Below, one piece after another: positions 7,864 to 15,202 of a stretch of 64,000 bases of DNA. The stretch comes from Roseibium sp. MMSF_3412. Lineage in GTDB: Bacteria > Pseudomonadota > Alphaproteobacteria > Rhizobiales > Stappiaceae. Positions within the stretch are counted from its first letter, which is position 1; each line of letters begins with the position of its first letter. The notes below the pieces were generated by a model. That model ran no database searches. It saw only the letters and a list, made by a program, of their open reading frames with translations, and had not been told where the DNA came from. The DNA lies in NCBI RefSeq assembly GCF_030733265.1, contig NZ_JASHJI010000023.1, positions 39,049 through 103,048 on the forward strand. The letters run 5' to 3'. The translations under genes and the position numbers were made by a program.

Positions 7864-9375
7864 ATGGAAATGCTCCTCGGCGGCTTGATGGAGATCCTTC
7901 AGCCGCAAACACTGCTTTTGATCTGCGCAGGAACCCTTGTCGGGGTTCTGGTCGGGGCGTTGCCCGGGTTGTCGAGCTCGATGGCCGTGGCGTTGCTGCT
8001 GCCCTTCACGATCTATCTCGACCCGATCCCGGCAATTGCAATGCTGGCGGCACTTTACTGCGCCGGAACCTTCGGTGGATCAATCACGGCGATCCTGATC
8101 AATGCGCCGGGCGCGCCGCCCGCAGCCGCGACTGCTTTCGACGGCTATCCGCTGGCGAAAAACGGTCAGGCGGGCCGGGCGCTCGGCATGGCTGCCGCCT
8201 CAAGTGTTGCCGGCGGGATCTTTTCGCTCTTCGTGCTGATCTTTGCCGCGCCGTTCCTGGCAACAATCGCCTACCGTTTCGGGCCTCCCGAGTATTTCGC
8301 GCTGACCGTCTTCGGGCTTTCCATGCTGGCGTCGATCAGCGGCAAGTCCGCGGTCAAGAACCTGATCGGCGGTGCTTTCGGCGTGCTGATCGCGACCGTG
8401 GGAGTTGACCTTACCACCGGGGTTGAACGCTTTACCTTCGGCGTGCCGGAGCTTTACGAAGGCATCAGCTTCATTCCGGTTCTGATCGGCCTGTTCGCCA
8501 TGGCCGAACTGCTCGACCAGGCGACACAGAAAGACAGGCCGCTGGAGCGATTTGCCATGTCGGCGCTGAAGCTGCCGACCGTGGAGGACTTCAAGCGGGT
8601 CTGGAAGACGATCCTGCGGTCCTCGGGCATCGGCACCTTTGTCGGCATTCTGCCCGCCGAGGGCAGCACCGTTGCCGCCATGATCGGTTACAACGAGGCC
8701 AAGCGCTGGTCTCCCAACAAGGACAACTTCGGCAAGGGCGAAATCGAAGGTGTCGCGGGCCCCGAGGCTGCCAACAATGCCGCGACCGGCGGGGCAATGG
8801 TGCCGACGCTTGCGCTCGGCATCCCGGGATCGGCAACGGCCGCGGTCATCCTGGGCGGCCTTCAGATCCACGGCTTGCGGCCCGGACCCTATCTCTTCGA
8901 AAACCAGCCGAACCTGCTCTACGCGATCTTCTTCGCGATGCTGTTGGCGAATTTCGTGTTCCTCGCATTCGGCCTTGTCGGAGCGCGTTACTTCTCCCGG
9001 ATCTCGCTGATCCCGCGGCAATTCCTGTGGCCGACAGTGTTCTGCCTGTGTGTCGTCGGTGCGTTCGGTGTCGGTCAATCGCTCAATGATGTCTACATCA
9101 TGCTGGTCGCGGGTTTCATCGGCTACTTCCTGAATCGGGCAGGCTTCTCGCCCGCACCGATCATCATGGGGCTGGTGCTAGGCCACCTGGTGGAAAACTC
9201 GCTCGCGCAGTCGATGATCCTGTTCGATCAGGACGCCTGGAAGTTCTTCACCCGGCCGATTGCCGTCTTCTTCTTCGTGCTTGCCATCGTCAGCGTGTTT
9301 TCGACGCCGATCGGGCGCCTGATCAAGACGCGCAAACGCGAGGACGCGGACAAACTCGCCCATGGAAACGAATAG
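7864..9375 (+). CDS. tctA: Tripartite tricarboxylate transporter large membrane subunit TctA
   Basis: A 503-residue polytopic membrane protein of the TctA family. Signature segments are GVLVGALPGLSSSMAVALLLPFT, AGTFGGSITAILINAPGAPPAAATAFDGYPL, GTFVGILPAEGSTVAAMIGYNEAKRWS and GIPGSATAAVILGGLQIHGLRPGP. The duplicated glycine/proline-rich motifs mark the two halves that form the proton- or sodium-coupled carboxylate path across the inner membrane. A GAGGGAGG ribosome-binding site precedes the start. It works with TctB and the periplasmic TctC. Confidence 0.95.
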   Translation: MEMLLGGLMEILQPQTLLLICAGTLVGVLVGALPGLSSSMAVALLLPFTIYLDPIPAIAMLAALYCAGTFGGSITAILINAPGAPPAAATAFDGYPLAKNGQAGRALGMAAASSVAGGIFSLFVLIFAAPFLATIAYRFGPPEYFALTVFGLSMLASISGKSAVKNLIGGAFGVLIATVGVDLTTGVERFTFGVPELYEGISFIPVLIGLFAMAELLDQATQKDRPLERFAMSALKLPTVEDFKRVWKTILRSSGIGTFVGILPAEGSTVAAMIGYNEAKRWSPNKDNFGKGEIEGVAGPEAANNAATGGAMVPTLALGIPGSATAAVILGGLQIHGLRPGPYLFENQPNLLYAIFFAMLLANFVFLAFGLVGARYFSRISLIPRQFLWPTVFCLCVVGAFGVGQSLNDVYIMLVAGFIGYFLNRAGFSPAPIIMGLVLGHLVENSLAQSMILFDQDAWKFFTRPIAVFFFVLAIVSVFSTPIGRLIKTRKREDADKLAHGNE

Positions 9376-9434
9376 CCGGGGTGTCACTTGCCCCGGAAAC
9401 CCGTCAGGATTTTTTGAACAGAAGGAAACAACCC

Positions 9435-10868
9435 ATGTCCGTTGCAAGGAACATTTACGCGGATATCCCGGAGGACACGGCTGTTACGGCCGCAGCGGCG
9501 GAGTTCGTTGAAACCGTCTGCTACGAGGACCTGCCGGAAGAGGCCCTGAGGATCGGAACGCGATGCGTGTTGGATGGACTTGGGCTGTTCGTGGCCGGTT
9601 CGGATCACGAGATGGTCGACATATTGAGGGCCGAGGCAGCGGAGACCGGCGGGCGTCCCGACGCACGGTTGCTCGGGCATTCTGAGCATGTGCCGGCCGC
9701 GATGGCGGCACGGGTTCTGGGAACTTCGGGCCATGCACATGACTGGGATGACAGCCAGGTCAGCACCGACCCGGCGCATATCTACGGCCTTCTGACGCAT
9801 CCGACGATCCCGCCGCTGACGGCGTCGCTGGTCATGGCCCAGAAACTTGGCGGGATCGACGGCAAGGCCTTCATGCTCGCCTTCCTCACCGGGTTTGAGG
9901 TGGAGTGCAAGATTTCCGAATGGATGCTGCCGCAACACTACATGCGCGGCATGCATTCCAGCGGCACAGTCGGCACCTTCGGCGCCTACGCCGCGGCTGC
10001 CAGGCTTCTGGGTCTGAGCGGAGAGCGACTCAGATCCGGCTTCGGCATCGCTGCTTCACTGGCTGCAGGTATCCGCTGCAATTTCGGCACGATGACCAAG
10101 CCGCTGCATGTCGGGCGGGCCTGTGAGAACGGCATCACGGCCGCTCTTCTGGCCGAGCGCGGCTACACGGCCGATCCGCAGGCGCTGGACGGTCCCTGGG
10201 GTTTCTTTGCCGTGCAGGGCGGCGGTGTGAGTGCGGAGAAAGTCGGGCAGGGTTTCGGCAGGACCTGGACGATTGTCGAACCGGGTGTATCCATCAAGCC
10301 GTATCCCTGCGGTGTTCTCACCCATCCGACCATCGACCTGATGCTTCGGCTTGTCACCGATGCGGACATTCAGCCGGACGCGATCCAAAGCGTGACGGTT
10401 CATGCGGGAACAAACATCCTGAAACCCATCCGCTATCCGATTGCCGTCAATCACCTGCAGGCGAAATTCTCGCTTCCGGCAGCGCTGGCGATGATCGCGC
10501 TTGCACGGCAGGCCGGAAAGCGCGAGTTCTCCGACGAATTCGTGCGCAGCGCGCCGATGCAGGCCATGCAGCGGCGCATCCGGACCGAGCTGGACAGCGA
10601 TATCGAAGCCCAGGGCTTCGATGTCATGCGTTCGCGGATCACGATCCGGCTGACCGATGGCAGCGAGGTTGCCGGCTGGGCGGATGAAAAATACCGGGGT
10701 GGTCCCGAAAATCCGTTGAGTGATCAGGAGCTTGAGGGGAAGGTCCGATCCTGCTGCGCCGGCTTGCTGGAAACCGCCCAGCAGGACAGGCTGATTGCGA
10801 CAGCCTGGAAAGCCAGGAAGCTTGAAGATGCCGTCGACCTGGCTCGCGTACTCAGCCCGGATACCTGA
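9435..10868 (+). CDS. MmgE/PrpD family protein (2-methylcitrate dehydratase-like)
   Basis: A 477-residue cytoplasmic protein of the MmgE/PrpD family, which includes 2-methylcitrate dehydratase and cis-aconitate decarboxylase. Typical landmarks are CVLDGLGLFVAGSDHE, ARLLGHSEHVPAAMAARVLGTSGHAHDWDD, GFEVECKISEWMLPQHYMRGMHSSGTVGTFGAYAAAARLLGL, TKPLHVGRACENGITAALLAERGYT and the KFSLPAALAMIAL segment. The start at 9435 follows GAAGGAAAC; a longer frame begins 18 codons earlier without support. Being last in the Tct transporter run suggests it dehydrates or isomerises the imported carboxylate, but no specific substrate can be assigned. It ends before a bidirectional hairpin. Confidence 0.92.
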   Translation: MSVARNIYADIPEDTAVTAAAAEFVETVCYEDLPEEALRIGTRCVLDGLGLFVAGSDHEMVDILRAEAAETGGRPDARLLGHSEHVPAAMAARVLGTSGHAHDWDDSQVSTDPAHIYGLLTHPTIPPLTASLVMAQKLGGIDGKAFMLAFLTGFEVECKISEWMLPQHYMRGMHSSGTVGTFGAYAAAARLLGLSGERLRSGFGIAASLAAGIRCNFGTMTKPLHVGRACENGITAALLAERGYTADPQALDGPWGFFAVQGGGVSAEKVGQGFGRTWTIVEPGVSIKPYPCGVLTHPTIDLMLRLVTDADIQPDAIQSVTVHAGTNILKPIRYPIAVNHLQAKFSLPAALAMIALARQAGKREFSDEFVRSAPMQAMQRRIRTELDSDIEAQGFDVMRSRITIRLTDGSEVAGWADEKYRGGPENPLSDQELEGKVRSCCAGLLETAQQDRLIATAWKARKLEDAVDLARVLSPDT

Positions 10869-10893
10869 ATTCGCGACGCATCTGACAAAAGAA

Positions 10894-10918
10894 ACACCCC
10901 GGCATCCTGCCGGGGTGT
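10894..10918. terminator. Intrinsic terminator hairpin between convergent units
   Basis: ACACCCCGGCA and TGCCGGGGTGT form an 11-bp stem with a 3-nt loop. The T-rich run TTTCTTTT follows on the minus strand, so it best terminates the purQ/DUF2164 transcript, and it may also stop the MmgE/PrpD transcript arriving from the left. Confidence 0.7.
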
Positions 10919-10963
10919 CACGCGCAAAATGACCGTGTTTCACGGCGTCGGCGGCGCGGCAGA

Positions 10964-11218
10964 CTACTTCCGGTCTTCGACCTTGCGCTCCATCGCGTAG
11001 ATCTCGTCGGTGACATCGTCCGCCTTGCGCGCAAAGAGCGCCTGCGCGTCTTTCAGGCCGAGATTGTAGAAATGGGCGCCGAGGGAGCCGCTCAGGAAAT
11101 CGATCAGGAACTCCGCGTCCATGTTACCGATCTCAAGGTCCAGCTCAGCGTCGAGATATCTCTGGATCTGGGCGGTCAGTCGCGTCCTGACCTCCTTGTC
11201 GAGCTTGAGTTCCTTCAC
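10964..11218 (-). CDS. DUF2164 family protein
   Basis: An 84-residue small protein with the DUF2164 pattern: KLDKEVRTRLTAQIQRYLDAELDLEIGNMDAEFLIDFLSGSLGAHFYNLGLKDAQALF. Function unknown; the family is soluble and mostly helical. It lies 23 bp downstream of purQ on the same strand and before a terminator, so it is probably the last gene of the purC-purS-purQ transcript unit. Confidence 0.85.
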   Translation of the reverse strand: MKELKLDKEVRTRLTAQIQRYLDAELDLEIGNMDAEFLIDFLSGSLGAHFYNLGLKDAQALFARKADDVTDEIYAMERKVEDRK

Positions 11219-11241
11219 GGCGGTCTCCCGTGGGTCGTGGT

Positions 11242-11910
11242 TCAGGCTGCCTTGTTAAGGAGGCTCTCAAACAGAAGCCGGCCGTCGAGGCCGCCATTCA
11301 GCGGTTCAACAAGGTTTTCCGGGTGCGGCATCATTCCAAGAACGTTGCCCTTGTCATTGGTGATACCGGCAATATCGTTGATGGAGCCGTTGGGATTGGT
11401 GCCGTCGGCGTAGCGGAACACGACCTGGCCGTTGTCCTCGATCCTTGCGAGCGTTGCCTCGTCCGCGAAGTAGTTGCCGTCGTGATGCGCAACGGGGCAG
11501 CGCCAGACCTGGCCTTCGGTGAATTTCGACGAAAACCTTGTGGCGTTGTTGACCGTCTCCATCATGACTTCCTTGCAAACGAAAGTCAGTCCGGCATTGC
11601 GCATCAGCGCACCAGGCAGGAGGCCTGCTTCGGTCAGGATCTGAAAGCCGTTGCACACACCCAGAACGGAGACGCCGCTGTCGGCCTTTGCGACCAGGTC
11701 GTTCAGGATCGGCGAGCGGGCGGCAATGGCGCCGGAACGCAGGTAATCGCCGTAGGAAAATCCGCCCGGAACAACAACGAGGTCGACATCGGGCAGGGTG
11801 CTCTCGGTGTGCCAGACGCTCTGGGGCCGTGCGCCCGTTATCAGTTCCAGCGCGTGGAACATGTCACGGTCGCGGTTGGAGCCTGGGAAAACGATGACGG
11901 CTGTTTTCAT
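11242..11910 (-). CDS. purQ: Phosphoribosylformylglycinamidine synthase glutaminase subunit PurQ
   Basis: A 222-residue class I glutamine amidotransferase that feeds ammonia to PurL. The nucleophile elbow is VLGVCNGFQILTEAGLLPGALM (Cys about residue 87), and the catalytic His/Glu region is GMMPHPENLVEP near the C-terminus. The N-terminus MKTAVIVFPGSNRDRDM and VVPGGFSYGDYLRSGA are typical. It lies downstream of purS with a 35-codon membrane ORF in between. Confidence 0.97.
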   Translation of the reverse strand: MKTAVIVFPGSNRDRDMFHALELITGARPQSVWHTESTLPDVDLVVVPGGFSYGDYLRSGAIAARSPILNDLVAKADSGVSVLGVCNGFQILTEAGLLPGALMRNAGLTFVCKEVMMETVNNATRFSSKFTEGQVWRCPVAHHDGNYFADEATLARIEDNGQVVFRYADGTNPNGSINDIAGITNDKGNVLGMMPHPENLVEPLNGGLDGRLLFESLLNKAA

Positions 11911-11927
11911 TTTGTAATCCCGTAGTT

Positions 11928-12035
11928 CTAGAGCAGGACATAAACGGCAATAAGTGCCGCTATTGCTGGTAGCAGGATGAAAACCGCCGCCTTGAGCGCC
12001 ATGAATGTCACGGCTTTGCGGGTGTCTTCGTCCAT
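11928..12035 (-). CDS. 35-residue single-helix membrane protein between purS and purQ
   Basis: This short ORF reads MDEDTRKAVTFMALKA then VFILLPAIAALIAVYVLL, an acidic/basic N-terminus followed by one ~20-residue hydrophobic helix ending at the C-terminus. The stop of purS is 15 bp upstream and purQ starts 17 bp downstream, so it fits exactly into the operon with no room left over. AGG lies about 9 nt before the ATG at 12035. I do not recognise a named family. It may be a tail-anchored small protein with a role unrelated to catalysis, and could be unexpressed. Confidence 0.6.
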   Translation of the reverse strand: MDEDTRKAVTFMALKAAVFILLPAIAALIAVYVLL

Positions 12036-12050
12036 CGTCAGAACCTGATC

Positions 12051-12290
12051 TCAGGCGATCTCGATCGCGTAGTTCTCAATGACGGTGTTGGCGAGCAGCT
12101 TTTCGCACATCTGCTCCAGTTCCGCCCGGGCTGCGTCCTTGTTCGCGCCTGTCAGTTCGACATCGAACACCTTGCCCTGGCGAACCGATCCGACATCGCC
12201 GAAACCGAGACCGCCGAGCGCGCCCTCAATGGCTTTTCCCTGGGGATCAAGTACGCCGTTTTTCAGGGTGACGATGACACGTGCTTTCAT
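12051..12290 (-). CDS. purS: Phosphoribosylformylglycinamidine synthase subunit PurS
   Basis: A 79-residue PurS, the dimeric structural subunit that bridges PurL and PurQ. It shows the family sequence MKARVIVTLKNGVLDPQGKAIEGALGGLGF, GDVGSVRQGKVFDVELTG and MCEKLLANTVIENYAIEI. ATG 12290 is the usual start; the frame is open ten codons further upstream but without family similarity. First gene of the purS-ORF-purQ-DUF2164 run. Confidence 0.95.
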   Translation of the reverse strand: MKARVIVTLKNGVLDPQGKAIEGALGGLGFGDVGSVRQGKVFDVELTGANKDAARAELEQMCEKLLANTVIENYAIEIA

Positions 12291-12327
12291 GATTGGCTTT
12301 CCGTGCTGGACTAGCGACAAACAGTTT

Positions 12328-12353
12328 GGGGCTCCCCATACACGAGGAGCCCC
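12328..12353 (-). terminator. Hairpin after the lipoprotein gene
   Basis: GGGGCTCC and GGAGCCCC form a perfect 8-bp stem with a 10-nt loop, between the lipoprotein stop and purS. The minus strand continues AAACTGTTTG without a long T run, so this is a weak or factor-aided terminator, or an RNA-stability hairpin at the 5' end of purS mRNA. Confidence 0.4.
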
Positions 12354-12388
12354 GGAAGCGAAAGAGCAATGCGCACAATTGCTGGGAA

Positions 12389-12922
12389 TTACGGCACGCG
12401 TCTGATCGTCGTCCGGTTCAGGTATCTCTTGAAATAGGTGTTGGCGACGCTCCTGCTTCGCGCGGCGGAGACGAGCACGGAGCCCCGGTTGTCCTGGATG
12501 ATAAACCGGCCGGTCATCCAGATACGGCCCTTTCGATCCCTCAGGTAGCCGCTGAAATCAAAGCCCGCGTAGTTCTTTTTGACGACACGCCGGGTGATAT
12601 TCAGCTTGGCTTGGTCTTTTGCGGCGATGTTGTAGACGTTTGCGACCGCATTGAAGAGTTCACGCGACAGCACACCGTCCTTGATCGCCTGTTCAGCATC
12701 ACCGGTTACCTTCAACGGACCCTGAGCGATCAGCCGGTCGGACTTGCACTTCGGAACTTCGCAGACATAGCCGGTAAAGCCGTTTGAAGATTTCTTGGTC
12801 CAGCCACTCGGTGCGTAGTTCGTCTGGATGCTGCCCGGTTTCAACCCGGTCGTCTGACATGCGGCCAAGATGCCACAAAGCAGAATTGCGGCTGTGGTTT
12901 TGATAATAGATTGAATATTCAC
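12389..12922 (-). CDS. Predicted lipoprotein of unknown function
   Basis: A 177-residue predicted lipoprotein. The N-terminus MNIQSIIKTTAAILL is followed by CGILAACQTTG, with lipobox LAAC and +1 Cys at about residue 22. The GTG at 12922 is preferred as start because AAGGGGG lies 10 nt before it; an ATG seven codons upstream (12943) sits in the loop of a terminator and lacks a ribosome-binding site, and the open frame further upstream is the purC shadow. The mature part has two cysteines (VCEVPKCKSDRL) and a basic C-terminus (RSVANTYFKRYLNRTTIRRVP). No named family recognised. The 3' arm of the purC terminator supplies its ribosome-binding site. Confidence 0.75.
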   Translation of the reverse strand: MNIQSIIKTTAAILLCGILAACQTTGLKPGSIQTNYAPSGWTKKSSNGFTGYVCEVPKCKSDRLIAQGPLKVTGDAEQAIKDGVLSRELFNAVANVYNIAAKDQAKLNITRRVVKKNYAGFDFSGYLRDRKGRIWMTGRFIIQDNRGSVLVSAARSRSVANTYFKRYLNRTTIRRVP

Positions 12923-12923
12923 A

Positions 12924-12958
12924 ATAAAAACGCCCCCTTGCATTACAAGGAGGCGTTT
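12924..12958 (-). terminator. Rho-independent terminator of purC overlapping the lipoprotein RBS
   Basis: Read on the minus strand, AAACGCCTCCTTG and CAAGGGGGCGTTT form a 13-bp stem with one mismatch and a 5-nt loop, ending in TTTTTATT. It lies 69 bp after purC. The 3' arm contains AAGGGGG, the likely ribosome-binding site of the lipoprotein gene that starts at 12922. Confidence 0.85.
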
Positions 12959-13026
12959 AGTTTGCGTCTGGCTGAATTGCAACCGGACACAGTGGCTCAT
13001 CCTCTGATTGCAGGATGGCTGTGTCC

Positions 13027-13791
13027 TTATTGCACCAGTGTCGGGCCGGAATTGGCCGGGCGCTCGACGGCGATCATGATGCCGAGGCGCTTGGCGACTT
13101 CCTGATAGGCTTCCAGCATGCCGCCGAGATCGCGGCGGAAGCGGTCCTTGTCCATCTTGTCGTTGGTCTCGATGTCCCACAGGCGGCAACTGTCGGGAGA
13201 AATCTCGTCGGCAACGACGATGCGCATCATGTCGCCTTCGAACAGGCGGCCGCATTCGATCTTGAAGTCGACAAGGCGAATGCCGACACCCAGGAACAGG
13301 CCGGACAGGAAATCGTTGACGCGGATGGCAAGCGCCATCATGTCGTCAAGCTCCTGCGGGGTTGCCCAGCCGAACGCGGTGATGTGTTCTTCGGCGACCA
13401 TCGGATCGTCGAGTTCGTCGTTCTTGTAGTAGAACTCGATGATGGAACGCGGCAGCTGCGTGCCTTCTTCCAGGCCGAGGCGCTTGGCGATGGATCCGGC
13501 GGCGACGTTGCGCACGACCACTTCAAGCGGGATGATCTCGACTTCGCGGATCAGCTGCTCGCGCATGTTCATGCGGCGGATGAAGTGAGTCGGAATGCCG
13601 ATCGCATTCAGATGATTGAAGATGAACTCGGAAATGCGGTTGTTGAGAACGCCCTTGCCGTCAACAATCTCGTGTTTCTTGTTGTTGAAGGCGGTTGCGT
13701 CGTCCTTGAAGTGCTGGACCAGTGTACCCGGTTCCGGACCTTCGTAGAGAATCTTGCCTTTACCTTCGTATATGCGCCGACGGCGGTTCAT
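13027..13791 (-). CDS. purC: Phosphoribosylaminoimidazole-succinocarboxamide synthase PurC
   Basis: A 254-residue SAICAR synthetase, joining CAIR and aspartate with ATP. Typical segments are YEGKGKILYEGPEPGTLVQHFKDDATAFN near the N-terminus, PTHFIRRMNMREQLIREVEIIPLEVVVRNVAAGSIAKRLGLEEG in the middle, and VDFKIECGRLFEGDMMRIVVADEISPDSCRLWD, the aspartate/ADP site. It is followed by a strong terminator, so it is probably a separate transcript from purSQ. Divergent to the DUF1476 gene. Confidence 0.97.
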   Translation of the reverse strand: MNRRRRIYEGKGKILYEGPEPGTLVQHFKDDATAFNNKKHEIVDGKGVLNNRISEFIFNHLNAIGIPTHFIRRMNMREQLIREVEIIPLEVVVRNVAAGSIAKRLGLEEGTQLPRSIIEFYYKNDELDDPMVAEEHITAFGWATPQELDDMMALAIRVNDFLSGLFLGVGIRLVDFKIECGRLFEGDMMRIVVADEISPDSCRLWDIETNDKMDKDRFRRDLGGMLEAYQEVAKRLGIMIAVERPANSGPTLVQ

Positions 13792-14115
13792 GGGCTATAC
13801 CGTTTTTTGTGAAGCCTGGGGATGGGACTTGCTCACCTGGTGACGGGTCCTGCGGGACCTGATCCGGTCGACCGGCAGCTACCAACAAGGCGGCAATCCC
13901 TTATTTGCGGCGCGGAACTTACCCGAAGCGCGACGAAAGTACAATCGTATGTTTTTCCGACAGGCCTATGCGCACTGGAAATCGCGGCTTTATTCCGCTT
14001 TTGGCGCATGTGCGTATCTATCGCGTTGATTTGAAGGCCCTGCGGGGATATGCAAGAGGCCAGACAAACCCCATATGGGGTGCAGTGCATGAACGCAGTT
14101 CAGGAGACGAAGAGT
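13792..14115. other. Divergent intergenic region purC / DUF1476
   Basis: 324 bp without a convincing gene; it should hold the purC promoter (minus) and the DUF1476 promoter (plus). Short open frames on both strands here lack a ribosome-binding site and look like noise. No riboswitch, tRNA or clear palindrome was found. Confidence 0.5.
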
Positions 14116-14439
14116 ATGAGCACTTTCGACAAGCGCGAACAGGGATTTGAAAACAAATTCGCGCATGACGAGGAGCTGCGGTTCAAAGCGACCGCACGCC
14201 GCAACAAGCTTTTGGGCATCTGGGCCGCCGGACTGCTGGGCTATGAAGGCGAAAAGGCCGAGGAATATGCCAAGGAGGTCGTTCGCGCCGACTTTGAAGA
14301 GCCGGGCGACGAGGACGTGTTCCGCAAAATCCGCGCGGATTTCGATGCCAACAACATCGATCAGTCCGACCACCAGATCCGCCGCAACATGGACGAGCTG
14401 ATGTCCACGGCGATTGAGCAGCTTCAGAACGAAGGCTGA
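14116..14439 (+). CDS. DUF1476 protein (ATP synthase zeta-type inhibitor subunit)
   Basis: A 107-residue helical protein with the DUF1476 sequence MSTFDKREQGFENKFAHDEELRFKATARRNKLLGIWAAGLLG, then AEEYAKEVVRADFEEPGDEDVFRKI. In Paracoccus denitrificans the DUF1476 protein is the zeta subunit, an inhibitor that binds the F1 part of ATP synthase and blocks ATP hydrolysis; the same role is inferred here. The ATG at 14116 follows AGGAGA. A strong terminator follows. Confidence 0.92.
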   Translation: MSTFDKREQGFENKFAHDEELRFKATARRNKLLGIWAAGLLGYEGEKAEEYAKEVVRADFEEPGDEDVFRKIRADFDANNIDQSDHQIRRNMDELMSTAIEQLQNEG

Positions 14440-14471
14440 TCGGCGACGACCCAATCGCTGAATTTATGCGA

Positions 14472-14500
14472 AACGCCCACCGGGAACGGTGGGCGTTTTT
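14472..14500 (+). terminator. Rho-independent terminator after DUF1476
   Basis: AACGCCCACCG-GGAA-CGGTGGGCGTT followed by TTTCTATTT: an 11-bp perfect stem with a 4-nt loop, 33 bp after the DUF1476 stop. Confidence 0.9.
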
Positions 14501-14619
14501 CTATTTGGCGGTTGGTTTCCGATTGCGTCATCAAATGCGCGCACCTTTCCCTTCAGACGCGCCCTCTGCGGGTGCTCCGAGCAAAACGAATCGGGCGCTT
14601 GTTTTCGCGAACCTGAAAA

Positions 14620-14946
14620 TCAGGTCCAGGCGATGGCCGTTCCGATCAGGACCAGCCCCATGCCGGTGAGTTCGCGGACCGAGTAACTTTCACCGAAATG
14701 CAACTGGGTCATTGCACCGATGAAAATGACTTCGGCACCAAGAATACCGATATAGATCAGGCCAAGTCTCTCCTGTCTCAGGGCGAACACTTCAAAAGCG
14801 CCCGCCGTGAGCAGTGCGGCTCCAATGATCAGTGCCAGACCGATGCTTGGAAGTTCCGCCAGGGACTTCATTGCGACCATTGCCACGCTGTAAAAAAACG
14901 CCGAAATGAGAGCGAGTATTGCAACTGAATTGAACATTTTTTCCAA
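14620..14946 (-). CDS. SMR/EamA-like small four-helix membrane protein
   Basis: A 108-residue protein with four hydrophobic segments (about residues 6-26, 33-53, 60-80, 88-107), the size and topology of small multidrug resistance (EmrE/SugE) or EamA-half proteins. The characteristic membrane Glu of EmrE TM1 is not obvious; acidic residues lie in helices 2 and 3 (AFEVFAL, GAEVIFI). An efflux role is therefore tentative. It is transcribed away from the HpcH/HpaI aldolase gene. Confidence 0.75.
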   Translation of the reverse strand: MEKMFNSVAILALISAFFYSVAMVAMKSLAELPSIGLALIIGAALLTAGAFEVFALRQERLGLIYIGILGAEVIFIGAMTQLHFGESYSVRELTGMGLVLIGTAIAWT

Positions 14947-15075
14947 AAAAATAAATAATATTACGTTAGGTAAGTTCCTTGATGGTGCCGATCAAGGGTA
15001 ATGTGGCAAAAGCCTGCTTTTTGATCGTTTGACACCAATTCAGTCCCTTTTGCCGGAAGCTGCGCCCATGCCTGT

Positions 15076-15095
15076 GTTCTGCCGCTTGGCAGAAC
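15076..15095. promoter_or_regulatory. Perfect inverted repeat upstream of the aldolase gene
   Basis: GTTCTGCC-GCTT-GGCAGAAC, a perfect 8-bp inverted repeat in the 256-bp divergent spacer between the SMR-like and HpcH/HpaI genes. There is no T tract, so an operator is likelier than a terminator. No regulator gene is adjacent. Confidence 0.35.
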
Positions 15096-15202
15096 AATCC
15101 CGGGGCAAAATGAAATTGATGTTTGGGCGTTTTTCTCCTGCTTTGGGCTTGCAGCCCGGGCCTGCGCACGGTTTGATCGCGGCAACAAATGGGAGTTGAG
15201 CC

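Noticed and set aside
12923..13255. N-terminal extension of the lipoprotein into purC
   Set aside because: The extra residues are an Arg-rich antisense/alternate-frame reading of the purC end and the terminator; the lipoprotein signal starts at the GTG 12922.
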